NCBI GenBank assembly: GCA_021788095.1
Contig: JAJYLB010000010.1
Span: 38,348 to 102,347, forward strand
Direction: 5' to 3'
Origin: Acidobacteriota bacterium
GTDB lineage: Bacteria; Acidobacteriota; Terriglobia; Acidiferrales; UBA7541
Length of the DNA: 64,000 bases
Below, in pieces: positions 9,252 to 18,069 of the stretch (its first letter is position 1; every line of letters starts with the position of its first letter). The notes beneath the pieces were generated by a model. The model had not been told where the DNA came from. It ran no database searches and was given only the letters and a program-made list of their open reading frames with translations. The position numbers and the translations under genes are program-made.

Positions 9252-10222
9252 CAGGCGGCCTCCACCAAGCGCCGGAATCCGGACCGTTCGGAACGAGCGG
9301 ATGGCCGCGGGGAAGAGAGGCAAAGCGGTTGGCGGGAGCGTGGGAGTCGGCAGCCAAACGCCAGATCGCGAAAGCCCTCTACCGCCCTGCGGCACTCGCC
9401 CAGAGGATGCTCGACCGGGACGATGGGCCGGCGTATCGGGCGCTGATCGTGCACGATGTCGCTCCGGAGAACCTTGGGAAGGTCGAGTGGCTTGTGCGGT
9501 TCCTTCGTGCCGGCTGCCGGGTCCTGGCTCCCGCTGACGTTCGTTCCCTGCCGGCGGCGCCTGCCGGCGCCCGGAGTCGACCCCGCTGCTTGTTGACTTT
9601 CGATGACGGCTTCCTCTCCCAAGCTCGCGTCGCCCGAACCCTGCTCGATCCCTACGGGATCAAGGCGGTCTTTTTCATCTGCCCGGTTCTGATCGATCGG
9701 GCCGAACGCGGCGACTACGCTTCGGTCGCCAGAAGCCTCGGCTACGCCCCCCGCGTGTCGGTGCCGCCATTGATGGGTTGGCGAGAGGTTCGAGCGCTGG
9801 CGGCAAGGGGTCACATCATCGGCGCGCATACCCAGACGCATCGCCGGCTGATCGGTCTGCCGCCGGTAGCGTTGGAAGGCGAAATCGTAACTTGCGCGAA
9901 TCGATTAGCGAGTGTCGTCGGTGGGCCGATCGCCTGGTTTGCCTACCCGTTCGGCGGGATCGACAGCATCGACAGGCGCGCGCTCGGGTGCGTAGCCACT
10001 CGCTATCAGTACTGCTGCAGCGGGATTCGGGGGCTCAACACGGCTTCCACGCCGCCCTTGGCAATCCTGCGCGACCATTGGGATCTCGAAGCGCCGCTCC
10101 CTTACCTCGAAGGGGTCCTCGAAGGCGCTCTCGACTGGCGCTACGCGCTCGCGCGGCGTCGTCTGCGCCGGATGGCCAGCCACGCATATTTCGATGCACC
10201 GGCCCGGGGAAGTTTCGACTGA
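9230..10222 (+). CDS. NodB-domain polysaccharide deacetylase
   Basis: The NodB homology domain is clear. LLTFDDGF (about residue 122) contains the catalytic-base and metal-binding aspartates, and GAHTQTH (about 200) supplies the two metal-binding histidines. AYPFGG further on matches motif 3. It would remove N- or O-acetyl groups from a polysaccharide or a lipid-linked precursor. No signal peptide is visible from this start, so it may act in the cytoplasm. The start is uncertain: ATG 9230 overlaps the FemAB-like gene by 22 bases and lies very close to an AGGGG site; downstream starts would also keep the domain. Its pairing with a FemAB-like gene recurs in exopolysaccharide loci. Confidence 0.83.
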   Translation: MPLRRNLTGGLHQAPESGPFGTSGWPRGREAKRLAGAWESAAKRQIAKALYRPAALAQRMLDRDDGPAYRALIVHDVAPENLGKVEWLVRFLRAGCRVLAPADVRSLPAAPAGARSRPRCLLTFDDGFLSQARVARTLLDPYGIKAVFFICPVLIDRAERGDYASVARSLGYAPRVSVPPLMGWREVRALAARGHIIGAHTQTHRRLIGLPPVALEGEIVTCANRLASVVGGPIAWFAYPFGGIDSIDRRALGCVATRYQYCCSGIRGLNTASTPPLAILRDHWDLEAPLPYLEGVLEGALDWRYALARRRLRRMASHAYFDAPARGSFD

Positions 10223-10339
10223 AATCGGAACGGCCGCTGGGTTCCGTGCCTGGCTCCGCGGGCGCGGAATCGCGTGAGGGTGGTCTCGAAGTGCACGGCG
10301 GGCTACCCGTTCCCTCTCGAGGAATCTCCAGCCCGACCC

Positions 10340-11500
10340 GTGAAATTCATCGTTGAAGCCATCGGTGTGAAAACCGGCGGAGGCGTTGCTGTCACGCGGC
10401 GCCTGGTCGGCAGCCTGGCCCGGTGCGAGCGGCACAAGTTCGTGGCTTTGCTTCCCGCCATTCCCGAGTACGCGCCCGGCGATACCGGCACGGTACCTGT
10501 CCTTCGCTTTCCTCCCGAGGCGAACTTGGCGCGGAGGCACCTGCTGCTGAATCGAACCGTTCCCCGGATTTGCAGGCGAGAGCAGGCCGACGCGCTTCTT
10601 TGCCTGGGCAATTTTCCGCCTGCAAAACCGCCCTGCCCCACGGTCGTGCTTCTGCAGAATGCGTGGTACGTGTACGACGACCGAACCGCCTGGCGCCGGC
10701 TGACTCTCCGCGAAATGTTCACCGTGCGTTACGGAAGGAGGTTGCTGGCCGCTCGTTCCGGAGCGGCGGGATACGTCGTGCAGACGCGGGTGATGAAGCG
10801 GCGCCTCGGGGCGCTTCAGGGTGGCTCGGGAGACGCTATCGCCGTCATTCCCACCGCGCTTCCGCCGCCGCCACCTTGCGCGCGCGCGGCTTTCGCCGGC
10901 CCGCACGACCCGTTTACGTTCCTTTGCCTGTCGCGCTACGCGGCGCACAAGAATTCCGAAATCCTGCTCGAGGCAGTCGAGATCCTGCGGAAACTGACTT
11001 CCGGGCGCTTCCGCTGCCTGCTGACTACGGCGCCCGACGAACATCCCGGAGCGCGGAAACTGCTGCGGAGAATCGACCGGCAGGGCTTGCAAGACCTGAT
11101 CGTCAATCGCGGGCCGGTGCCGCGCGGGAAAGCGGCGGAAATCTACGCGGAGGCAGACGCGCTTCTGCTGCCCACTCTGCTCGAATCCTACGGCCTTGCC
11201 TACGACGAAGCCATGCATTTCGGCAGGCCGATTCTGACGAGCGATCGCGAGTTTGCCCATGAACGCTGCCGGGACGCGGCGATCTATTTCGATCCGCTCG
11301 ATGCCGAAAGCGTGGCTCGAGCGATGGCCAGAACGATGGAGGACAGCGAGCTGCGCGTTCGGCTGGTGGCCAGCGGCAGGCGCATTGCCGCGGCGGCGCC
11401 CGGTTGGGAGGAAATCGCCGCGCAATTCGTGGATGTGCTCGAGCGTGCCGCAACTGGCAGGCCGATCCGGGATGCCGCGGCTGCCTCGCCCGAGGCGTAG
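10340..11500 (+). CDS. GT4-family glycosyltransferase
   Basis: A 386-residue GT-B enzyme. It opens with KFIVEAIGVKTGGGVAVTRR, the acceptor-site glycine loop usual for GT4 proteins. The donor domain has FLCLSRYAAHKNSEILLEAV and the E-x7-E motif ESYGLAYDE (about residue 282), followed by GRPILTSD. GTG 10340 is preferred because it places the family's N-terminal strand at residue 2, but its ribosome site is weak and an in-frame GTG at 10274 is possible. It is predicted to add one sugar in the cytoplasm. The 117-base gap before it and 115-base gap after it are the loosest spacings in this part of the cluster, so a separate promoter is possible. Confidence 0.8.
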   Translation: MKFIVEAIGVKTGGGVAVTRRLVGSLARCERHKFVALLPAIPEYAPGDTGTVPVLRFPPEANLARRHLLLNRTVPRICRREQADALLCLGNFPPAKPPCPTVVLLQNAWYVYDDRTAWRRLTLREMFTVRYGRRLLAARSGAAGYVVQTRVMKRRLGALQGGSGDAIAVIPTALPPPPPCARAAFAGPHDPFTFLCLSRYAAHKNSEILLEAVEILRKLTSGRFRCLLTTAPDEHPGARKLLRRIDRQGLQDLIVNRGPVPRGKAAEIYAEADALLLPTLLESYGLAYDEAMHFGRPILTSDREFAHERCRDAAIYFDPLDAESVARAMARTMEDSELRVRLVASGRRIAAAAPGWEEIAAQFVDVLERAATGRPIRDAAAASPEA

Positions 11501-11615
11501 TCTGCCGCGCCCGTTTGTGGGGAAGCGGTTTGCACCGCCATGCGGGCGAAGGGCCGACCGAAAATCGGCGGGATCCCCGGTTGACTCGATCAAGAAAAAC
11601 GCAAGGAGGAACAAG

Positions 11616-12569
11616 ATGGCGAAGGTGTTGGTTGTGGGAGGTGCGGGCTACCTCGGCGGCGCCGTCACGGAACTGCTGGCGGCAAAGAACGTTCCGTTCA
11701 CCGTCTATGACAGCCTGATCTATGAAGCGCACTATTTGAAGAAAGTCGATTTCGTTCGCGGAGACGTTCGCGACGAAGCCAAGCTCGGCTCGCTCTTGCC
11801 TGCCTACTCGCACGTGGTTTGGCTGGCGGCCCTGGTTGGCGACGGCGCGTGCGAGGTGAATCCCGCGCTCACCACTCGGGTCAATCAGGAGGCCGTCAAA
11901 TGGCTGGCGGATAACTTCTACGGGCGAATCGTCTTCACGTCGACCTGCTCGGTTTACGGGATCCACGATGGCCAACTCGAGGAAGACGCGCCCGTCCTCC
12001 CCCTCTCGCTTTACGCGAAAACGAAGCTCCAGGCCGAAAGCTACTTGAAGGCCGAAAACAGCCTGATTTTCCGGCTGGGAACCGCCTTCGGCGTTTCCGA
12101 TACCTATTCCCGCCCGCGGATGGATTTGGCCGTGAACTACATGACCGCCAACGCGCTCACCAAGGGCGAATTGGCGGTCTATGGCGGCGCCCAGTGGCGC
12201 CCGCTCATCCACGTCAAGGACATCGCTCAAGCCATTGTGGACAATCTCGAACGACCCGTGCGCGGCGTCTACAACCTGGCTTCGGTGAATCTCCAAATCA
12301 AGGAACTCGCTGCCATCATCAGCGCGATGACGGGCTGCAAGATCCGCTATGTCGACCAAAAATTCCAGGACCAGCGCGACTATCACGTGAGTGTGGCCAA
12401 GGCGCTTCGCGACGGCCTCTTCAATTCCCACACCCAGCGCACCATCGAAGACGGCGTGCGCGACATCATCGAGCTGGTCGGCTGGGGCCGGCTCAAGCAG
12501 ACGGAAAACGACGTCTACTTCAACGTTCGCCACATCGGGAACCTGCAAACCCATGGACAACTCGCCTAA
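11616..12569 (+). CDS. NAD-dependent sugar-nucleotide epimerase/dehydratase (extended SDR)
   Basis: A 317-residue extended short-chain dehydrogenase. The Rossmann motif GGAGYLGG is at residues 8-15, TSTCSVYG (about 109) supplies the catalytic serine/threonine region, and YAKTK (about 134) holds the catalytic tyrosine and lysine. WRPLIHVKDIAQAI is the usual substrate-site strand. The start is well fixed: AAGGAGGA at 11603-11610 ends 5 bases before ATG 11616. It overlaps the following cupin gene by 17 bases. It is not the longer FnlA/CapD-type dehydratase normally found ahead of the reductase and 2-epimerase that follow. It may act as a C4-epimerase or dehydratase on a UDP- or dTDP-sugar; the substrate is inferred only from context. 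Confidence 0.83.
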   Translation: MAKVLVVGGAGYLGGAVTELLAAKNVPFTVYDSLIYEAHYLKKVDFVRGDVRDEAKLGSLLPAYSHVVWLAALVGDGACEVNPALTTRVNQEAVKWLADNFYGRIVFTSTCSVYGIHDGQLEEDAPVLPLSLYAKTKLQAESYLKAENSLIFRLGTAFGVSDTYSRPRMDLAVNYMTANALTKGELAVYGGAQWRPLIHVKDIAQAIVDNLERPVRGVYNLASVNLQIKELAAIISAMTGCKIRYVDQKFQDQRDYHVSVAKALRDGLFNSHTQRTIEDGVRDIIELVGWGRLKQTENDVYFNVRHIGNLQTHGQLA

Positions 12570-13011
12570 CGAGCCCAGCCTGATGGCGGGCGGTTTGGCC
12601 GTGGACGATCGCGGCCAAGTCACTTTCGTCAACGGTTTCGCGTTCGAGCGCGTTCGGCGCTTCTACCTGGTGGAGAATTTCTCCACGGAAACCGTGCGCG
12701 CCTTTCACGGGCACCGCAAGGAAGAAAAGTACGTCTTCGTGGTTTCCGGCAGCGCGCTGGTAGCGACCGCCGCTCTCGCCGATTCCGGCGAGCCCAAACC
12801 GGATGTCTCTCCGCGCCGCTTCGTTCTTTCCAGTCGCCAGCCGCGTATCCTCCATGTCCCGGCGGGCTACGCGAATGGCTTTCGAGCGCTCGAGCCCGGA
12901 ACCCGGATCCTCTTCCTTTCCACCGCAACGATCGAGGAATCCCAAAACGACGATTACCGCTTTCCTTACGACGCCTGGGGTGCGGACGTCTGGAAGGTGA
13001 AGCATTCCTGA
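12553..13011 (+). CDS. RmlC-like cupin, sugar-nucleotide epimerase/isomerase type
   Basis: The 152-residue single cupin domain contains FYLVENFSTETVRAFHGHRK and EEKYVFVVSGSALV. The histidine-rich turn and strand pattern are typical of RmlC-like and WxcM/FdtA-type sugar isomerases. ILHVPAGYANGFRALEPG is the second cupin motif. In the FnlB/WbjC family an RmlC-like cupin domain is fused to an RmlD-like reductase. Here a separate cupin lies directly before a separate reductase (17-base gap), which suggests the two act together on the same keto-sugar intermediate. The ATG at 12553 lies inside the end of the preceding gene, implying translational coupling. True 3,5-epimerase activity is not certain because the protein is shorter than RmlC. 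Confidence 0.75.
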   Translation: MDNSPNEPSLMAGGLAVDDRGQVTFVNGFAFERVRRFYLVENFSTETVRAFHGHRKEEKYVFVVSGSALVATAALADSGEPKPDVSPRRFVLSSRQPRILHVPAGYANGFRALEPGTRILFLSTATIEESQNDDYRFPYDAWGADVWKVKHS

Positions 13012-13028
13012 ATCGCGAGGAGGCTCGC

Positions 13029-13913
13029 ATGAAGACGGTTGTACTCCTCGGCGCGACCGGCATGCTGGGCAGCGCCGTCTACGACGTGTTGAAAGACCGG
13101 TACCGGCTCGTCCTCGCCGTGCGCCATCCGGAGAAAATCGACTTGATCGAGCGCGCCTACGGTGGAACCGGAGAGCACAGCGTGCTGCCGTTCGACGTCG
13201 CGCGCTTGTACGAGGATTACGCGGCGAAGAAGGGACGGACCAACGAGCATTGGGAATCGCTGCTGGACGCGGCTGCGGGCGCCGAGGGCGTCATCAACGC
13301 CATTGGGGTGACCATTCCGTTTGTCCTGCGCGATCCGGCGCTCACCTTCTTCGTCAACGGCGCCTTCCCGCACGTGCTCGCGCGCGCGTTTGGGGAAAAG
13401 CTGATCCATATCACCACCGATTGCGTCTACGACGGTCAGGCGGGCTTCCCCTACGACGAGAACGCGCTCCCATCGCCGGTGGACCTCTATGGCGCTTCCA
13501 AGAGCCTGGGCGAGCCGGCTGAAGGATTGACTTTGCGCACCTCGATCGTGGGCCGCGAACTCGACGGCCGCACCGGCCTGCTCGAGTGGTTTCTGCAACA
13601 GGAAGGCCGCGAAATCACAGGGTTTGCCGAACATTATTGGAACGGGATGACCACCCATCAGTTCGGCCTGATTTGCCGGAAGATTCTCGAATCGCCGGGC
13701 TCGCTTCCCCGCCGGGGCGTTTACCACGTCTTCTCGGCGCCCGTATCCAAGTACGAGATGCTGCTCGCCTTCCAACGAAGATACGGCGTGAACTGCACGA
13801 TCCGCGCCGATCGCGCCCACAAGCTCAATCGAACGCTCGCCACGGTTCGGGACCTGAATTCCCGGCTCGCGATCCCCACATTCCCCGAAATGGTGGCTGC
13901 GCTGCCCAACTGA
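13029..13913 (+). CDS. RmlD-like sugar-nucleotide reductase
   Basis: A 294-residue SDR of the RmlD (dTDP-4-dehydrorhamnose reductase) kind. GATGMLGSAV at residues 9-18 binds NAD(P)H, ITTDCVYDGQ (about 129) is the RmlD signature strand, and YGASKSLGE (about 153) carries the catalytic Tyr/Lys. AGGAGG ahead of ATG 13029 supports the start. It ends 5 bases before a WecB-like 2-epimerase and follows a cupin gene, the same functional order (reductase then 2-epimerase) as fnlB-fnlC/wbjC-wbjD in UDP-N-acetylfucosamine synthesis. That pathway assignment is inference; reduction of another 4-keto-6-deoxy sugar remains possible. Confidence 0.8.
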   Translation: MKTVVLLGATGMLGSAVYDVLKDRYRLVLAVRHPEKIDLIERAYGGTGEHSVLPFDVARLYEDYAAKKGRTNEHWESLLDAAAGAEGVINAIGVTIPFVLRDPALTFFVNGAFPHVLARAFGEKLIHITTDCVYDGQAGFPYDENALPSPVDLYGASKSLGEPAEGLTLRTSIVGRELDGRTGLLEWFLQQEGREITGFAEHYWNGMTTHQFGLICRKILESPGSLPRRGVYHVFSAPVSKYEMLLAFQRRYGVNCTIRADRAHKLNRTLATVRDLNSRLAIPTFPEMVAALPN

Positions 13914-13918
13914 CGCGA

Positions 13919-15205
13919 ATGTCGAAACGGCCTTTCACTCTCGTCACCCTGCTGGGCATTCGGCCGGACATCATCCGCCTCCACAAGCTCCTCCACCTGC
14001 TCGACGAAGGGCAGCGGCGACACGGCTACCGGCACTTCTACGTCCATTCGGGTCAGCACTTCGACGACGAATTGAGTGGGGTGTTTCACCGGGAACTGGG
14101 CGTCCGGTCCCCGGACGTGAACCTGCGCGTGGGCCAAACGCTTCGGAGGAGGGGCCGGACCGATTCCGTGCGCCAATCCGCGCTGCTCTTCGAGAGAACC
14201 GCCGCGATGCTCGACCGGCTGCGCCCCGACGCCGTTCTCTACCTCGGCGATACCAACACCGTGCTCTCCTCGCTCGTGGTCGCCAAGCGCAACGTCCCGG
14301 TCATCCACGTGGAGGGAGGGGGACGCAGCTTCGATTGGCGCATGCCGGAGGAGAAGAACCGGATCGCGATCGATCACCTCGCCGATCTCATTTACTGCTA
14401 TCTGGGCCGCTACAGGGAGATTCTGCTCGCGGAAGGGGTTGACGAGCGGCGGGTGGTGGTTGCCGGCAACATCATCGTGGATGCGCTCGAACGCTTCCTG
14501 CCCGCCGCGAAGAATAGTCCGGTCCTGGAACGGCTCGGTCTCGAGAGCGCGCGCTACGCCCTCTGCACGCTGCATCGGGAGGAGAACATCGAAAGCGCGG
14601 AGATCCTCGCCCGAAAATTGGAGGGCATTCGGGATCTCTCCGCCACCCTTCCGGTTGTCTTCCCGCTGATGCCGCGCGTTCGGGCGTGCCTGCGCCGATA
14701 CCGGCTCGAAGGAATCCTGAAAGGCTCCGCGGTCACCGTCACACGGCCGCTGGGGTTCCTCGAGTTCCTCAAGCTCGAACAGTCGGCGCGGCTGATCGTT
14801 ACCGATAGCGGCACCGTTCAGGAAGAGGCTTGCCTGCTTGGCATTCCCTGCCTCGTCACCCGCAGGTCCACCGAGCGGCCGGAAACCATCGCGGCGGGAG
14901 CCACCCTCCTCGCCGAACATGACTTGTGCCGCCATGCGCTTCGCCTGCTGCGCTGGGAACGGAGCTGGGACCGCGCGGTCCTGAATCCGATGGGGGGCAG
15001 CCCCAGCGAGCGAATCTACCGCGACCTCATCGCGAGAATCCGCTCGAATTTCTTCGAGCGATCCCGCGCGTTTGCCTGGGGGGAGGCGAACCGCTTCGTC
15101 CGCGAAGCCCATGGCATTTTCGATCGTCTTCCCGAGTCCGCTTGCCGGCTCGCCGGTTCGGTTCCCCGAGCCGGCGCCGCTACGCCCCTTCCATGCGAAT
15201 CCTGA
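13919..15205 (+). CDS. UDP-GlcNAc 2-epimerase-like (WecB/FnlC family)
   Basis: A 428-residue member of the non-hydrolysing UDP-GlcNAc 2-epimerase family. PDAVLYLGDTNTVLSS (about residue 104), HVEGGGRSFDWRMPEEKNR (about 125-145, normally HVEAGLRS..PEE.NR) and TDSGTVQEEA (about 297) are the family motifs that bind UDP and the sugar. HREEN and RRSTERPE match other conserved blocks. It would invert C2 of a UDP-N-acetylhexosamine or its 6-deoxy form in the cytoplasm. The context, an RmlD-like reductase before and a WbuB-like transferase after, matches FnlC/WbjD better than the WecB of ManNAc synthesis. Its C-terminus overlaps the next gene by 13 bases. The tail beyond about residue 400 is low-complexity and may be non-essential. 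Confidence 0.85.
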   Translation: MSKRPFTLVTLLGIRPDIIRLHKLLHLLDEGQRRHGYRHFYVHSGQHFDDELSGVFHRELGVRSPDVNLRVGQTLRRRGRTDSVRQSALLFERTAAMLDRLRPDAVLYLGDTNTVLSSLVVAKRNVPVIHVEGGGRSFDWRMPEEKNRIAIDHLADLIYCYLGRYREILLAEGVDERRVVVAGNIIVDALERFLPAAKNSPVLERLGLESARYALCTLHREENIESAEILARKLEGIRDLSATLPVVFPLMPRVRACLRRYRLEGILKGSAVTVTRPLGFLEFLKLEQSARLIVTDSGTVQEEACLLGIPCLVTRRSTERPETIAAGATLLAEHDLCRHALRLLRWERSWDRAVLNPMGGSPSERIYRDLIARIRSNFFERSRAFAWGEANRFVREAHGIFDRLPESACRLAGSVPRAGAATPLPCES

Positions 15206-16488
15206 TCCTCGTCGACGCCTACCTGCCCAGCACCCGTTCCGGCGCCAAGCAAATCCACGATCTGGGCGTCGAATTCCGGCGCCAAGGCCACCAGGTCACC
15301 ATCCTCGCGCCCAGCCATGCCATCCCCGAGAGGCTGGACGCGCGCTGGGAAGACGGCTTGAACGTCCTTCGGGTCCGGATGGCCAATATCAAGCGCGCGA
15401 ATAGGGCTTTGCGCGCCTTCGAAGAGGCCCGGCTGCCGAAAAGGTTGTGGCGGCGGGCGGGAAGGCTCCTTCGAGAGAGTCCCTGCGATCTCGTGGTTTT
15501 CTACTCGCCCACGATTTTCTTCGGCGAACTCGTCCGCCGGCTGAAAGCGGAATACCGCTGTCCGGCCTACCTGATCCTCCGTGACATCTTTCCGCAATGG
15601 GCGGTGGACGTGGGAATCCTGCGGCAGGGCCCGGTTCTAGGCTACTTTCGGCGAAAGGAGCGCCAGCAGTATGCGGTCGCCGATACGATCGCCGTCCAGA
15701 GCCAAGCGGACCTCGCCTACTTTTCGCGCAACGTTCCCGTCACCGGCTCCCGGATCGAGCTTCTCTACAATTGGGCTTCGACGGAGGAGCGGAACGTACC
15801 CGTTACGAACTACCGGTGGCGGTTTGGGCTGCAAGACAAGGTCGTTTTCTTCTACGGCGGCAATCTCGGCGTGGCTCAGGACGTGGGCAACCTCATGCGG
15901 CTGGCCGCGAATGTGTCCCACGACAGCCGCATCTACTTCGTCATCGTCGGCGAGGGAACGTGCTCCGCCGAGTTGCGGCAAGCGATCGCCGCGCGCGGCT
16001 TGAAGAACCTCCTGCTTCTCCCTCCGGTCGACCAGCGAGAATACTTGGGTATGGCCGCGGAATTCGACGTCGGCCTCGTGACGCTCGACCGCCGCCTGCA
16101 GACGCACAACGTCCCGGGAAAGATTCTCAGTTACCTCTATTGGGGAATGCCCGTCCTCGCCAGCATCAATCCGGGGAACGACCTGTTTGCCATTCTGAGA
16201 GAAAGCCACGCCGGCTTCTGCCTGGCGAACGGAAACGACGCGGAGCTCGCGGCGGCAGCGCTAAAGCTCGCGGAAGATCCGGCGCTGCGAGCGGCCATGG
16301 GAAGGAACGGCCGGCGCTTGCTGGAACAGAAGTTCTCCGCGCGGGCGGCCGCCGACCAAATTCTGCGACCGTTCACTCGCCCCTCCCACACCGTGGAAGT
16401 CGCGCCCGCCGCCGCGGCTGTTGGCTTCCCTCCCATCCCGGCGAACTCGGCCGCAACTTCGAAAGCCTCGTGCTCCACCGACTCCTGA
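15193..16488 (+). CDS. WbuB-like GT4 glycosyltransferase
   Basis: A 431-residue GT-B enzyme with the profile of WbuB/WbjE, the transferases that add L-FucNAc-type residues in O-antigen synthesis. RILILVDAYLPSTRSGAKQI is the N-terminal strand and glycine loop. YLILRDIFPQWAVDVGIL is a highly characteristic WbuB-family stretch near residue 120. FYGGNLGVAQDVGNLMRLA opens the donor domain. The place of E-x7-E is taken by EFDVGLVTLDRRLQTHNVPG. The ATG at 15193 overlaps the 2-epimerase gene and the 3' end overlaps the WecA-like gene by 19 bases. The final 50 residues are proline/alanine-rich. It should act in the cytoplasm right after the initiating phosphosugar transferase. Confidence 0.82.
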   Translation: MRILILVDAYLPSTRSGAKQIHDLGVEFRRQGHQVTILAPSHAIPERLDARWEDGLNVLRVRMANIKRANRALRAFEEARLPKRLWRRAGRLLRESPCDLVVFYSPTIFFGELVRRLKAEYRCPAYLILRDIFPQWAVDVGILRQGPVLGYFRRKERQQYAVADTIAVQSQADLAYFSRNVPVTGSRIELLYNWASTEERNVPVTNYRWRFGLQDKVVFFYGGNLGVAQDVGNLMRLAANVSHDSRIYFVIVGEGTCSAELRQAIAARGLKNLLLLPPVDQREYLGMAAEFDVGLVTLDRRLQTHNVPGKILSYLYWGMPVLASINPGNDLFAILRESHAGFCLANGNDAELAAAALKLAEDPALRAAMGRNGRRLLEQKFSARAAADQILRPFTRPSHTVEVAPAAAAVGFPPIPANSAATSKASCSTDS

Positions 16489-18023
16489 TCGTTTTTCTGG
16501 CGAGCGGCGCCGCATCCGCCTTCCTGACGCGAGCGGTGCGCGACGTGGCTCGAGCCAAGGGCTGGCTCGATTCGCCCGATTCCCGCCGGCATCTCCACGG
16601 CACGCCCGTGCCCCGGCTGGGCGGCGTGGCGCTGTTCCTTACCGTCGTGGGCGTCGCGGGATTGGGAGTTGTCGCCCGCAGAGGGCTGGGGCTCACCTCG
16701 CTCCTCTCCTTACGAACGACTTTCGCGATCCTCGGCCCCGCCACGATCGTTTTTCTCGTTGGCCTCTACGACGATTTCCGCGCGCTGGGTCCCTACGCCA
16801 AGTTTGGCGCCCAGACCTTCGCAGCTTGCCTGCTCTATCTGGATGGCATCGGAATCCATAGATTCACGTTCCTGGCCCGTGGGAACGAACTCACTGCCGC
16901 CCTCGGCCTTCCGCTTACCATCCTCTGGGTCCTGCTGATCACCAATGCCTTCAACCTGATCGATGGTCTGGACGGGCTCGCGGCGGGTGCCGCGCTGTTT
17001 TCCGTGGTCGTTCTGCTCGTCGAATCGATGCTTGGGGGAAATCCCTTTACCGCGTTCCTCGGAGTGGCGCTCGCCGGCGCGATCGTGGGCTTCTTGCGAT
17101 TCAACTTCCATCCCGCGACGATTTTCCTCGGCGATAGCGGCAGCCTGTTCGTGGGGTTCCTGCTGAGCGCCCTGGCCCTCGCCGAATCGCAGAAGGCATC
17201 CACGATGGTGGCTGTTGCCATCCCCGTCGTTTGCTTGGGCTTGCCCATACTCGACGTGGCGATCGCCGTCGTGCGCCGATTCCTCAACGGCCGGCCGCTG
17301 TTCGAAGCCGACGGCGAGCATATTCACCACAAGCTGCTGAAACGGGGATTCCGCCAGCGGGACGCGGTACTGATCCTCTACGCCGTCTCGGCGGCTTTCG
17401 GGTTGCTCAGTCTGGGGTTGTTGCACGGCGGGGCAACCAGCGCGTTGGTTTTGATCGCCCTCGGCATCGGGCTTTCCGCGGGTTTGCCCCAACTGCGGTA
17501 TCTGGAATTCAAGGAGATGATCCGGGTTCTCCGCCGCACCACGGCGCAGAAACGCATTATCGCGACCAACCTGCACGTGCGCCGGGCGGCCGAAGCCCTC
17601 GCCTCGTGCCAGGACCTCTCGGAGATCTGCAGGATTCTTGCTGAGTCGCTCCGGGCAAGCGGGTTCGATGGGTTCGGCCTCAGGCTCCCGGCCTCGCGCA
17701 GATCGGCCTTGCCGCTCCCCGATCGGGCGAGACCGGGGTTCACGCGAGGGCTGAGCAGGTCGTGGACTCCCTGGGAACCGCTCGCTGCCGAGTGGGAACT
17801 GAAATTGGAGTTGGTCGATCGAGACGGCGCGCGATGCGGCTCGTTGTCCGTCTACAAGCGGCGCACGGCGAGACCGCTTCTCGTGGATATCAACCTGCTC
17901 GGCGATGGTTTCCGAACGGCTCTCGCCGGCGCCGTTCGCCGCGTCACCCGCGATCGCCAGGCAGCCTCGGCCCAGGCGGGCCCTGCGATGGTCTCCGAAC
18001 GCCCCAAGGCCGCGTCCGCCTAG
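16470..18023 (+). CDS. WecA/WbpL-like polyprenyl-phosphate sugar-1-P transferase with C-terminal soluble extension
   Basis: The first ~340 residues are a PNPT-family transferase with about ten membrane segments. All hallmark cytoplasmic-loop motifs are seen: VGLYDDFRALG (Mg-binding DD, about residue 100), NLIDGLDGLAAG (about 162), FLGDSGSLFVGF (about 222) and HIHHKLLKRG (about 284). It would load a HexNAc-1-phosphate onto undecaprenyl phosphate and so start polymer assembly. Residues about 345-517 form a soluble extension absent from E. coli WecA. It begins EMIRVLRRTTAQKRIIATNL and resembles a GAF-like or regulatory domain, an inference from size and helix-strand pattern only. GTG 16470 is chosen because it gives the membrane-spanning N-terminus LHRLLIVFLASGAAS; it overlaps the previous gene by 19 bases. 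Confidence 0.85.
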   Translation: MLHRLLIVFLASGAASAFLTRAVRDVARAKGWLDSPDSRRHLHGTPVPRLGGVALFLTVVGVAGLGVVARRGLGLTSLLSLRTTFAILGPATIVFLVGLYDDFRALGPYAKFGAQTFAACLLYLDGIGIHRFTFLARGNELTAALGLPLTILWVLLITNAFNLIDGLDGLAAGAALFSVVVLLVESMLGGNPFTAFLGVALAGAIVGFLRFNFHPATIFLGDSGSLFVGFLLSALALAESQKASTMVAVAIPVVCLGLPILDVAIAVVRRFLNGRPLFEADGEHIHHKLLKRGFRQRDAVLILYAVSAAFGLLSLGLLHGGATSALVLIALGIGLSAGLPQLRYLEFKEMIRVLRRTTAQKRIIATNLHVRRAAEALASCQDLSEICRILAESLRASGFDGFGLRLPASRRSALPLPDRARPGFTRGLSRSWTPWEPLAAEWELKLELVDRDGARCGSLSVYKRRTARPLLVDINLLGDGFRTALAGAVRRVTRDRQAASAQAGPAMVSERPKAASA

Positions 18024-18069
18024 CGTCGTCTTTTCGCTCACCCGCCGTCGCTCGAAATCACCCGCCACC

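Noticed and set aside
11103-12632. 509-codon minus-strand frame opposite the SDR gene
   Set aside because: It is antisense shadow of a gene with perfect ribosome site and catalytic motifs.
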